This document shows positions 24,748 to 36,000 of a DNA stretch of 50,247 nt, in pieces; positions within the stretch are counted from its first letter, which is position 1; each line of letters starts with the position of its first letter. The notes beneath the pieces were generated by a model. That model did not search any database. It was not told the origin of the DNA and saw only the letters and a list, made by a program, of their open reading frames with translations. The stretch is taken from positions 1-50,247 of the forward strand of contig MSYE01000044.1 in the NCBI GenBank assembly GCA_002176905.1. The letters run 5' to 3'. Source of the stretch: a bacterium F11. Its GTDB lineage: Bacteria > Elusimicrobiota > Elusimicrobia > F11. A program made the translations under genes and the position numbers.

Positions 24748-25764
24748 GTGAACAACATGACTGAACTATTAACCGCACATATCGGTGGCTATCCTCGGAT
24801 CGGTGAAGGGAAAGACCATCAACGACACCGAAGGGCTCTTCACCATCTTCAACAAAAGGAGATCTCCACCCACGCCTTTCGGGACGTTGAACAATCGGTC
24901 CTCCAAGAGATTGTGAGGGAGCAATTAACATCCGATGTCGATGAGGTCACCGATGGGCATGTCTCCTGGCATGACCCCATTTCTCACTTCACACGAAATG
25001 TCTCTGGGATCAGAAGGGGAGGCCTCCAACGATTCTTTGATACCAACACCTATTACCGTGTTCCGGTTTTTTATGGGAAACCAAAAAGAAAAGCCTACTC
25101 GGTTTTCAACGATTTCATTTTTACCCAAAACCACTCTTACAGAACTGTCAGAGTCGTTTTAACAGGGCCCTACACACTTGCTCGATTAAGCCGATCCGAG
25201 AGCCGTACCTTCGATTCCCTCAAATCTCGGCTTTCCTTTTTTGTGGATCTCATAAAATCAGAAATTCGCGCCCTGGTCCGAAGCAGTGTTAAAGTGATTC
25301 AAATTGACGAACCTGCCTTTCCCTTCTATCCCGAAGACATTCATCTTTTCCATAACGCGATGCAGTCCATTCTGCAAATCTGCCAACCGGCACGAACGGT
25401 TTTGCATTTCTCTTTTTCACCTTTAAGCCCCATTTACGAACACCTTCTTTCCCTTCCCGTTGATATTCTAAGCTTGGACTTTACTTACGATGGAAAAAAG
25501 CTGATCGAAAAACTACAGCAAACGCCCCCCCCAATGGGGATTGGCTTTGGCCTTATCAATGGGCGAAACACACGGCTTGAGGCCATTGATCCACTCATTC
25601 GGCTCATGAAAAATTGGTTGGAAAAAACAACTGTCCCCATTACCTATCTCAGCCCATCTTGTGGACTGGATTATTTGCCGCGTCCCTTTGCGTTTGAAAA
25701 GCTAAAGCTTCTCTCCAAAATTAAAGAGGAAATCAATGCCAACAAAAAAGTCGGGACAAATTAA
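24748..25764 (+). CDS. MetE-C-like protein with an incomplete zinc site
   Basis: 338 aa from a GTG (an ATG at 24757 is an alternative). TIM-barrel resembling the catalytic half of cobalamin-independent methionine synthase: start HIGGYPRIGEG, substrate motif VVLTGPYTLARLS, IQIDEPAFPFYP and SPSCGLDYLPR. Zinc ligands are H-x-C, E and C in MetE. Here the first pair is H220-F-S222 (Cys lost), the Glu is Asp244, and only C305 remains, so zinc binding is doubtful. It overlaps the next gene by 29 nt, which has a complete site; the two may be a catalytic/accessory pair. Short MetE forms take methyl groups from corrinoid proteins (family knowledge). Confidence 0.8.
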   Translation: MNNMTELLTAHIGGYPRIGEGKDHQRHRRALHHLQQKEISTHAFRDVEQSVLQEIVREQLTSDVDEVTDGHVSWHDPISHFTRNVSGIRRGGLQRFFDTNTYYRVPVFYGKPKRKAYSVFNDFIFTQNHSYRTVRVVLTGPYTLARLSRSESRTFDSLKSRLSFFVDLIKSEIRALVRSSVKVIQIDEPAFPFYPEDIHLFHNAMQSILQICQPARTVLHFSFSPLSPIYEHLLSLPVDILSLDFTYDGKKLIEKLQQTPPPMGIGFGLINGRNTRLEAIDPLIRLMKNWLEKTTVPITYLSPSCGLDYLPRPFAFEKLKLLSKIKEEINANKKVGTN

Positions 25765-26773
25765 ATTAACTCCCGGACAAAAAAAGCTCCAATCCATGGG
25801 AATCAATCTTCCCCTTCTTCCCATGACCTGCACGGGCAGTTTTCCCAAGAACCCGGAACTAACGGAACTCAAATACCGTGTGCAAAAGGGTTTCCAACAA
25901 CCCGCTGAACTCGACCGAAAGGAGAGAATGGCGACAGAGAATTGGCTTCGAAAACAAGACAAATGGAACCTTGATGTTGTTGTGGATGGAGAGATGAACC
26001 GGGGCGATTTCATCGGGTACTTTGCCAATCGAATTGAGGGATTTGAGCCCGGGGGACTTGTTCGTTGCTACGGGAACCGTTACTACCAGAAACCCGTTAT
26101 CAAATCAAAATTGCAATGGAAAGAGCCCCTCATCGTAAACGACTGGCGAGGTTTTCAACGAACCACAAACAAACCCCTCAAAGCCATTCTTACCGGCCCC
26201 TACACTCTTTTCGATTGGTCGTATAATGAATTTTATTCAGACCGGGAAAGTGGGGTCAGAGATCTCACGGAGATCATCAAAAAAGAAATTGTCTCTCTTC
26301 TTGATGTTGGAGCCCGCATCATTCAGATTGATGAGCCGGCCCTTTCTTCACGTCCAGCGGAATTTTCTCTTATTTCCGACTCTTTAAAAGAAATCACCGC
26401 GGGCACCCGAGCGTATTTCATACTCCACCATTGTTATGGGGATGTGGTTCCCATATGGTCCAAGATGCAACGTTTACCGGTTGATCAATTTTCCTTAGAA
26501 GCAACAAATTCTCAGTTTTCTATTTTGTCTCTCCTCAAAAAGGTTCCCTCACCCAAGGATCTCTCGATTGGGGTGGTGGAATCTCACCAACACAATGTTG
26601 AAACCCCACCGGACATCAGTCGGCGCATTCGCAAGGTGATGAAATCCGTCCCTCCGCGTCAATTGTGGTTTTCCCCCGATTGCGGGCTCAAAACCCGTCG
26701 CTTCGACGAAGCCGAACGAAAAATGCACGCCCTCTCCCTCGCCATCAAAAAAGTCCGCACATCATTAAGTTAA
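25736..26773 (+). CDS. Core-MetE-type methionine synthase-like methyltransferase
   Basis: 345 aa, ATG with GAGG upstream, inside the end of the previous gene. Only the C-terminal (catalytic) barrel of MetE is present. All four zinc ligands can be placed: H231-x-C233 (ILHHCYGDV), E255 (FSLEATNS) and C316 (FSPDCGLKTR). Also TCTGSFPKNPEL at the start, VVDGEMNRGDFIGYF, AILTGPYTLFDWS and IQIDEPALSS. Likely transfers a methyl group to homocysteine; lack of the N-terminal half suggests the donor is not folate-triglutamate and may be methylcobamide, as in core-MetE proteins. The donor is inference. Confidence 0.85.
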   Translation: MPTKKSGQIKLTPGQKKLQSMGINLPLLPMTCTGSFPKNPELTELKYRVQKGFQQPAELDRKERMATENWLRKQDKWNLDVVVDGEMNRGDFIGYFANRIEGFEPGGLVRCYGNRYYQKPVIKSKLQWKEPLIVNDWRGFQRTTNKPLKAILTGPYTLFDWSYNEFYSDRESGVRDLTEIIKKEIVSLLDVGARIIQIDEPALSSRPAEFSLISDSLKEITAGTRAYFILHHCYGDVVPIWSKMQRLPVDQFSLEATNSQFSILSLLKKVPSPKDLSIGVVESHQHNVETPPDISRRIRKVMKSVPPRQLWFSPDCGLKTRRFDEAERKMHALSLAIKKVRTSLS

Positions 26774-27036
26774 AGTAATTACCTGAAAAAACTGGTTTGT
26801 TGATGTCTTTTTTAGGGATTTTTTCTTCTGATAATCAATGGTTTTCGAAATGTTGCTGACAAAACCGAAAACGCCTTTAAAATTCAGTGTGAATCGGTAG
26901 TTTTAGACAGTTAATCTTCAGTGGAAATTCATCCTATTTTAAGGCGATTTTAATCTCCCACCGATATAGTTGTATTAACGCCAAATTGTTCTGACTCTTG
27001 GACTTTCGCTTTGCACCAAACCCAATAAAAAATCAT
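26774..27036. other. Intergenic region upstream of the giant gene
   Basis: 263 bp, AT-rich, with no reading frame I can support. It must hold the promoter of the giant gene; I cannot point to a convincing -35/-10 pair. No strong Shine-Dalgarno precedes the ATG at 27037. Confidence 0.5.
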
Positions 27037-30000
27037 ATGAACCTAACCACTTTCTTCACAAAGGGATTTTCCATTCTGTTGGGGATTGTTTACCTCGTCT
27101 CCCAAAGTGTGTTGGTGTATGCCTCCGAAATCAACTCTGCCAACCGGCAGGCAGGATTTTGGAAAGATCGCCAAACAGCCATAAAAACGAAAAAGCAAGT
27201 CCCTGATTCCTCTCCAACACTCGCCCAATTACCGGCCACCCTATCTTCCTCCAATTCCAATCACGTGTTAAAGAATTTGCCTTTCCCAAAATCAATCACT
27301 CCAAATTCCGCGCTTCCGAAGACCAACAAGGAATGGAACACGCGCACCCTTGCACCCCCAATTCAAACCCTGATGGAATCCCTCCCCCACCAATTTGGCT
27401 CGGTTAGGAATATCTCTCTTCCCCCCTCAATGAAAAATGTTGTTTTCCATATCCAAGATATTCACATGAACACCGAGGCCCAAAATAATATTGGGGCGGC
27501 CATCCAATCACTTGTTCAAAAAAACCAAATCAACTTCGTGGCCTTGGAAGCCGCCTTTGGCCCCATTGATCTAACCCCCTTTCAAACCTTTCACAACCAG
27601 GACATCATTCATAAAGTAGCCGATTATCTGTTTCGGGAACACAAGATTACAGCTCCTCTTCATACCGCATTAAAAAGCTCCCTCCCCTCTCCTCCTTTGA
27701 TTGGTATTGATGACAAAGAACAATACGACGCCAACGTGGAAGCGGTAAGAACCTCTTTTCCATTGAAAGAGAAATATCGAGAATTTCTGAAACAAGAAAA
27801 AAAGACCTTATGGATGGAAAAACGAACGGTTTCAAACAAAACCCTAATTGATTTCGATAACAAAGTTCACCAATACCACACCAACAAGCGGAGCCTTGGA
27901 AACCATATCACCTTTCTCTCCAATTATTTTTCAAAGCTACCCAAACAAACAAGTCTGTTTCTCAAAGCTCTTCATATCGAAACCACCCTCAATTTCAATA
28001 AAGTGGCCGCCGAACGATCAAGCCTCCTATCTTCCCTCTTACGCAAACTTAATTCCGAGCAAACATCCTCACTCCTCCAAGTAAGTGTCCACTACAGACT
28101 GGGAAAAATACCTCATTCTGATTTTTATACCTATCTCAAAGGCATATGCAAAAGAAACAAAGTGCCCCTAAAAAAATATCCCGCCATGAAGGACTACGTT
28201 CGCTACGTTCTCCTCTCCGATAAAATAAACCCAGCACGCCTCCTCCAAGAAATTAGAGAGCTGGAAGAAAAAGCCTATGCCTCCCTCATTACGAATGAAA
28301 AGGAAAGAAAACTGATTGACCGGTCGCGACAGTTGTACTTGATAGGAAAACTGGTGGACTTTGCGTTAACGAAAATGGAGTGGAAAGAGCTGAAGGCCGT
28401 GCGTGGTCCGCAGTCCGGAGTCCGTAGTAAATTTTCAAACCACGGACTACGCACCACGGACCACGGACTGCCTTTCGAAGCTTTCTACCGTTTTGCCGAA
28501 TCACGCGACCAAAAAATGGCAGAGAACCTCATTAATGAAATGGAAAATCGAGAAGCAAAAATCTCAATTCTCGTTACTGGCGGTTTTCATTCACACGGCA
28601 TCAACAAAATTCTCAAAGAGAAAGGAATCGGCATTATCAACTTTGTTCCCAAACTCACAAAGGTGGAGACAGAGAAGGGATCATCCTACCTTAGCGTTTT
28701 TGCTCAAGAAAAATCCCCTTTAGAAGACCTATTTGAAGGGCAGAAACTGTTTTTGGGACAACCTCAAACACCGGATTTGATGATGGAGGGACCTGTTGTT
28801 GCCGCCACGTTAGATCATACCCGTGCTGATGAGGCGCTGGAGGAGCTCGCGCCAGATCGTCCCTTAGCCGCCCGTGACAACACCACAGATGAAAACACCA
28901 AAACCATAGTTATTAAGAATACCGAAACAGGTATTGAGGTGGAATCTGTTGTAACAGAAGATGAAAACGGTCTTCATCCGCAATTTCGACGTCTTGGAAC
29001 AACGCTTGGGTCAAGAGCCAGCCAAATCACTGATCGTTATATAACCCAAATTCAACATACGTGGGATAGAAATCCCCTTTCTGTTATCCTTCCTGTTGCC
29101 TATGGATCGTTAAGTGCCGGGATTATCCTTTCATTAACATTCCATCTCCCGCAACTCACCACCGTCTTGGTAACAGCCATGGCTTTCGTTCCTCTGGCCA
29201 ATGTCAATTTTACACCGTCTCCCATCACTCATGATCAAATCGTTGAACAAAACATCACCAACTTCTACAGAGAAGGAGAAGGATTCGACTGGGGGCTCTA
29301 CATCGCTTTGATGATTCATCTTCGGGACCTCCCAGACAAAGCCTTAAGGGCCACCTATATAAAAAGAATCACCGATAGCTTTACCCAGCTACACGATGCC
29401 ATTCCCGTTCGCCCCCAAGATGCGAGCTATCCTGACCATGTTCGTCGCGCGCAAAGGGCTTTTGCCAATACCCTCATCCACATTGTGAGAGAAAGAGTCA
29501 ACGACCGATTCTCTTTTGAGTCAGCCAGGGAAGAATTGGCGCGTTTTCGACAAACCGGATCCAAGAAACAGGCCCTCGTGGAATCCGTTAACAACGGGTT
29601 TGATGCCATGGGCGATCCCCTGGGACGGCTCGGGAAAGGAGCACTTCAGAATCTGGCTTGGTTAGAAGAACAGGAAGAGACCCTGATTTATACCAGCATC
29701 GCAGAGAATGATCGGCGTCATCGTCATTCATTGGTTTTTCGGTTGGGATCAGATAACAACGTTCGGCTGGATTTCGCCCGTGAGAACTTAACACGCGATC
29801 ATCTTGAGGGAACCCAGGTTTCAACACATAAGAACAACCCCATTGACCCAAAAGAGTTGGATCCCTACCTGAACAAAAAGCTTCAATATTCCCGCCGGGG
29901 AGAGGTCCGTCCTTTGTGGAGGAGACGCCCCATCAACGAATTAAGGGACTTTGAAGATTTGGAAGGCCATCCCCTTACGTATCGGCTTGGGGATGAAAAA

Positions 30001-33000
30001 GTTGGCATGGCCTTAAGTAACGACAACCATGATCTAACAGTGTCGGACTCAGGCCATGGAATGGGATTGGATGTTCTCTTGTTTGTGCTTCCCGTCAAAG
30101 ACATCACCAACCGGCGAACCAACAGAGAATTGAGCGCGGCTTTGGCAAAGGGTGATGTTACCGCGGATGGACAGGATCTTTTCTGGAAACCCCGAAAAAG
30201 AAGGTCGGACACCTCCTCGGACATCAGTCTCCTGGTGGGAGGAACGGAGGTGGAAACCTTGTCCTTTGAAGGGACAAACCTCCCCGAAACAGTGGTATTG
30301 GACCTTCCCACCGCCGCCCATCAGGAAGAAGACCGAACCCATATTGTTTTGGAAAAGGTGGCCATCCATGCCCTCACCGAATTAATGGATCAGGCCATCG
30401 CGGCTTTTGAACGCGATCCACCCAAATACGCTCCCCTCATCAACGCCCTTCATTTGTTGTCCGTGGAACTCAAAAAACCCGCTCGCCTCAAAAGTCGGAA
30501 AAAAGAGGATGACATGGTTTTTCAGCTTCACACACGGCTGAAAAAGGTTCTCCCGAATCTTGATACAACCCAATGTGTCCTTATGCCCAATGTATCCGCC
30601 AATGACCTTATTCAGCCGGAGGTGTTCAATGGAAGGGCACCCGTATACTTAACATCGGAGCTCTTTCGATTTGATCCCCGGACCGTGGGAGCCGATCTTT
30701 TGTCAACGGAAGGAAAAAGTGTCTGGTCCGTTCCGGGATTGACCAGACCTTATCAACGCGTGGGACAAATGCTGCTCTTGAACAAGGAGCTAACGGATTA
30801 CCATCAGGACCAAGCCTTCGAAGGACATCCCTCTGTCATCCTCAACAGTCTTCTTTCGGTTTGGCCGGGTTATTCCACCAAACCCAAACCAGAGGCTGTT
30901 CTTCAGGCCAGAAAAGAAAGATCCGCTCAAAAAGCAACAGAAGCCGAGTCTGAACAAGCAACCCCTGATGAACAGAAAGAAGATTCCCGCATCACAACCT
31001 TGTTAAAGAGCGTCCCTGGTCCCTTTCAAGAACGATTCCGCCCTTGGTTACAGGTTAGCCGGGTATTAGACACGCTTTCCGATTCGGAGGTTTTGAACAA
31101 AATCACCAAAATGATCAGCCTTTTCGAATTTTTGGAAAGCTCCGGATTGTTGGGCCCGAACCTCTCGATAGACAAAATGATGCAGAGGTCTTTGGAATTT
31201 GGTTTTCCCATTAATTTTGATCATCCAAGGGTGGTAGGAAACAAAATTTTCTTTGATAATCATCTTTCTCATACTCCCACGGCTCTTTGTTTCCTCAATT
31301 CCTCAGGTGAAATTGTCCAAATTAAGGGAATCGATGTTCCCCCATTCCCAACGAATCAGCAACAATGGCACTATACACACGTTTATGAAATTGAGGGTCA
31401 GCTCTTCCTTGATCTCTTAATGAAAACGGGAGAAATTGAGAACGAACCCATCTATGCCCGATTTGCTTACCATCTAACAGAAGAAGGCGACGCCATCCCC
31501 ATCACATCACCCATTGAAAAGGGCCCCCTCATCTCAAATGATATCTTGGAATTGGGAGGGGAAGCCTACGTTATGGTGCAAAAGGCTGCTTTGGATAGTG
31601 ATAAAGAATCGGAAACTTACAACCTGTTCAAATTGGAGAACCCCACAACAGCCGTTTCTTTTGGAGAGATATCGGAACTGAATTTCGTGAAAAAGCCAGA
31701 AAAAGTTGGGGACACGTTTTTTGGCCTGATCGCATCGGGAGTGGACAACCTGGAATGGATCTCCTTTTCGCGTGATGGAAAGATATTGTCAAGAGCCTTA
31801 TTGGGGAGAGGAATCGAAGTTGCGGATGATCCCTTACAAGTTGCCGGACGATATTATTTAAAGACGGTCTCTTCTCAAGGTTCGGAAAATATCTGGAAAA
31901 TTCATGAGTTATCCCATCAATCTCCGCCAAAGGTTCTCTTTGGTTCAACGAACCAACCGGATATCCAAAAAGCCGGCGACAAGATTTTTATTAGCCTGGT
32001 CTTGGAACAGAAATTATTTGAAGTTACCAAGGAAGGCTCTCTCCGAGAAGTTAAGTATTTACCTCCTTTCGATAGCGTCTCCATCGTGGGATCTGGCAAA
32101 AAGAGAACCTACGTTGTTACTCATGATCGCAAAACCCAAAACACCCTTTCAGCTTTCGATTATGTCGATGGGGAGCTGAAGTCAACAACAATTGTCCAGA
32201 ATATTGTTGTGTGGGGGCAATCCTTTATAAATGGTGGGTGGCTTTATATTCCATATAAAACAGACCACACTTCCCCGTACTATACTCTAGAAGCGTTCTC
32301 CCTAGATGGAAGAGCAGGCCAATCCCTCCATATTTCGGATCGGCACTTAACCCACTTTGAAACTCCTTCCGGATTTTATCTTCAGAGCCAGGTTTTAGAA
32401 TTCCTTAATAAGGATTCAAGACCCTCGAAAATACATACCATTCTCCCTGAAAAGGGCAATCTTCTTCTAGATCGATATACTCCCTTTACCTTGATAGGAA
32501 CCTTGGATCCTACAACCCAACACGCCAACCTCGTTGCCTCCACTGACAATCAGGATAAAATTCTTTTAATCGAAGATTTAAATGTCCCCAACGACACCAA
32601 AGTTCGTGTCTCACCGGTCGGCCTTATCTCAGAAACTCCCACTGACAATTATCATCTCATTCCACTCGATCCCTTGAATTTGGTGAGAACAGGGGGTGCG
32701 TTGGATTTTGATTCGATTGAGGTTGATTCGGATTTGGATGACAAGGAAAAAAGTCAATTCACGGAGAACCTTCTGCTCCAAACAGAGAAGGATCTGACCT
32801 GGGCAGCCAACCTTCTTCCCTTTACCAATTGGGCGGCCTTGGAACGGTGCCAGCCCTCAACCCGAAAGGTTCTTTTTGAAACAGCACAAGAGTTTCAAAC
32901 GGATGGGCGTCGAACCATTGGTCGGTTTCTCAGTCACTGGAACCAGGTAGAACGGGGAGATAACTACGACGTTGTTCTTACCCATTGGTTGCATTATTTC

Positions 33001-36000
33001 GAAGCCAATGCTGAGCAAGCAGAAAGTCTTTTAAAAGCCTTGGACCGCTTTGATGAATGGGACATTCTTTCAAGTCGGACAACCGCCGTTGAAGCAAGAG
33101 GATCGAATCCTCTTTACCAATATTTGCGAGGGGAAATTGATATCCGAGACGTGCATTCCGCCGAGGCAGAAGGGGCGCAAGAACCCAAACCGGTAATTGT
33201 ATCCGAATTAAACAATGTCCCCTTTTCAGCCTACATGGGATTGAGGTCCAACTCCGATCTTCTGCAGAGAAAGCGTATTCTGGATACAAATGGAAAAATG
33301 ATTGGACATCATCCCGTCTCGTTTGATGAGGTCGCAGAAGCCTTAGGAGAGGCGAAGGATGTCGGCTATGAGGGAACCAATACCATTTTGGAAGGGGCAG
33401 CGGGATCGGAGGTCAACCTTGATTGGGTCCGGGAAGGCGCCCAGAACGGCATCAATGCCAGCCTCAAAGCCGGCAAAACACCGCGGGTGGAATTTGATAT
33501 GAAAGCGGTTTCGGTCCCGGGGGGCGTGGATGTCTATGAAACGGTAAAAGACTACGGAATTGGACAGGATGTTTTTGAACTCCTATTTGAAAACTTCCCA
33601 TTTGAACGAACCAGCTTTCAACCGGGAATGGATCCCTCACGGGGATTCAACGGAAAGGGTTGGTTAAAATTCCTACTGGGATGCAATCGCGTTCAGATAA
33701 CAACAGGGAAACCAGATGAGAATACCCATGTCTTTGTGGAATTGGAAAAGAATTCCCAAGATATTTGGATGGTGAAACGCTCTCAAGTTCGCAAAGGACA
33801 TTTCGACGGGTATGTGATCGAACGAATTCACCACAGAAAAGGAACGTTCCAATCACTCCAGTTTGAATTGGGGGCTCATGCGGCGCTCATTGCCGCCGAA
33901 CTGCAAGTTGCAGCCGGGGCGGTTCCAGGGGCCGAACTTGCTTTTATGGGGACTCCCGTTTCAGAAGATCCAGAAGTATTGGCCTCTGTGCCCTGGGCTG
34001 ATGGGGAAGCGATTGAGGTTATCCGAACCCGCTCCCACCAAAGCCGGATTCGGCAGGCTGGGTATACCGTTATGGGTCTTGAGATGGATCCGGAAGTCAT
34101 CGAACTTCTTCCCCCAAAATGGCTAACGATTCTTCGGGAGGAAGGCCTCTCTTTTAACCTCCCCTCCAGCATCAATTCTCACGACTATTCCATTGTGCTT
34201 AATTCCAACCGATCGGCCCTGGCGGAAAAAGACGATTACATTGAACGACTTAAAAAAGCCGTTTTCTATGCCACGGCCCAAACCATCATGAACTTGGTTT
34301 TAAGAGAAAACAACCGGGTTGTGGATATTCCCTACGATGTGGCCTACCGAAGTGAACATCTCACTCCGATAGCGTCAAAAGGCGAAAATTTGGCTACCAT
34401 GCTTAATGAGACAGACTATTGGGAAAAAATACCATACCGACGATTTACAGAAGTGGCCCAAGATCCCATCAATTTATCCCTGTTTTATACCCATCTTGAG
34501 ATTCCGAGATCAAGCGACAATTCGGAGCCCGTTTCGATTGAATTGCTTCGGCAGAATTTGCACCCGGCTGCCAGGGAAATGGAAGAAGGAGAAACAGACG
34601 GACCTGCGATGCAGAAATGCAAATTGTTTATTGAAGGATTTAAAGGATTACAATTTCGATTCAATGAAGTGATGTCAGATAAAACTTCTCGACATCTAGC
34701 CACCCTAGTCCAAGAGGATGATGTTTCTGAGGCAGAAGATCAGAGTGCTCTTTCAGCTGAAGACATCCAAAATCGTCGATTTCTGTCTCAATATATCTCC
34801 TCACTCCTTTCGCCAATACTCCAAAAATCAACGGGTCAGGTCGATCCTTACAAAGTTTCTTTCATGAGAAATCCAACCAAGCGATTGGCCGATATGAATC
34901 CCCGGAGGGTATGGTTTAATACCAACAGAGACCCTGTGCAAACATGGCTCAACAAAATTGGCGAAATAAGAGCCGGCAACCGCTCTCCCAACGAATTGTT
35001 CTCTCTTGTATGGAGTGCATTCCGTGAATCCCTGCACGAATACCGCCACAGTCGGGATGGAACCGAACACGAGGACAGCCCTCACGATGATGCCTTCGTC
35101 GAGCGTATGAGAGACGATCATTTGGTTCTTATCGGAGAGCGTGTTTCACCAGAAAAAATCCTACGAGAGATGATGGCTTCCACCCAGACAGGCCAAGATT
35201 CCCTTAGCGGCGGGGCCAGCAATTTTCTGGAACTCATTCTTCGGATAAGGGGTTTTAAACCCGCCCAACTTGTTTGGACGTTGGTTTATGTCCTCTTCTT
35301 TGAAGGTGTTGTTATACGTGCTGTTCTTCACAATACAGGACCCCCTGTTTGGTTGGGCTTGTCCTCTGGTTTCCTTATTTTTGCCCTCCTTTTCCTTACT
35401 CTCCATCTCGCTGCCCGCCTCATTCTTTACCGCCAAGGTCCCATCTCCGGCTTGTCGGTTGCCCTCGGTTCGCTTAACGATGTTTTCGTTCTCTCGATTT
35501 ATAGTCTCCTTCCCCCTTTCTTTGGAGCTGTTCCTTATGCCACGTGGATGCCGATTCTCGCTCATGTGGGCATTGATGCCGCTTGGATGGCGTGGGAAAC
35601 GAGACAACCCGTTTCCTATCGTACCCGAATTCGACGCGCGTGGGATAGCAATCCCCTTTCGGTCATTCTCCCGATTGGGTATGGCTCTTTGACTGCAGGT
35701 ATTATTCTTTCACTGACCTTTAATATTCCCCTACTGACAACAGCCCTTGTCACCATCATGGCTTTCATGCCTTTGGCCAATGTTAACTTTACTCCACCCC
35801 CTGTTACCCATGAACAAATCGTTGAACAAAATATCGCCAAATTTTACAGAGAAGGAGAAGGATTCGACTGGGCACTCTATATTGCTTTGATGATTCATAT
35901 TAGGGATCTTCCGGATAAACCGTTGCGGGCTGCCTATATGAAAAGGATCATGGATAGCTTTATCCGTTTTCACGACGCGATCTCCCTGAAGCCGCAAGAT

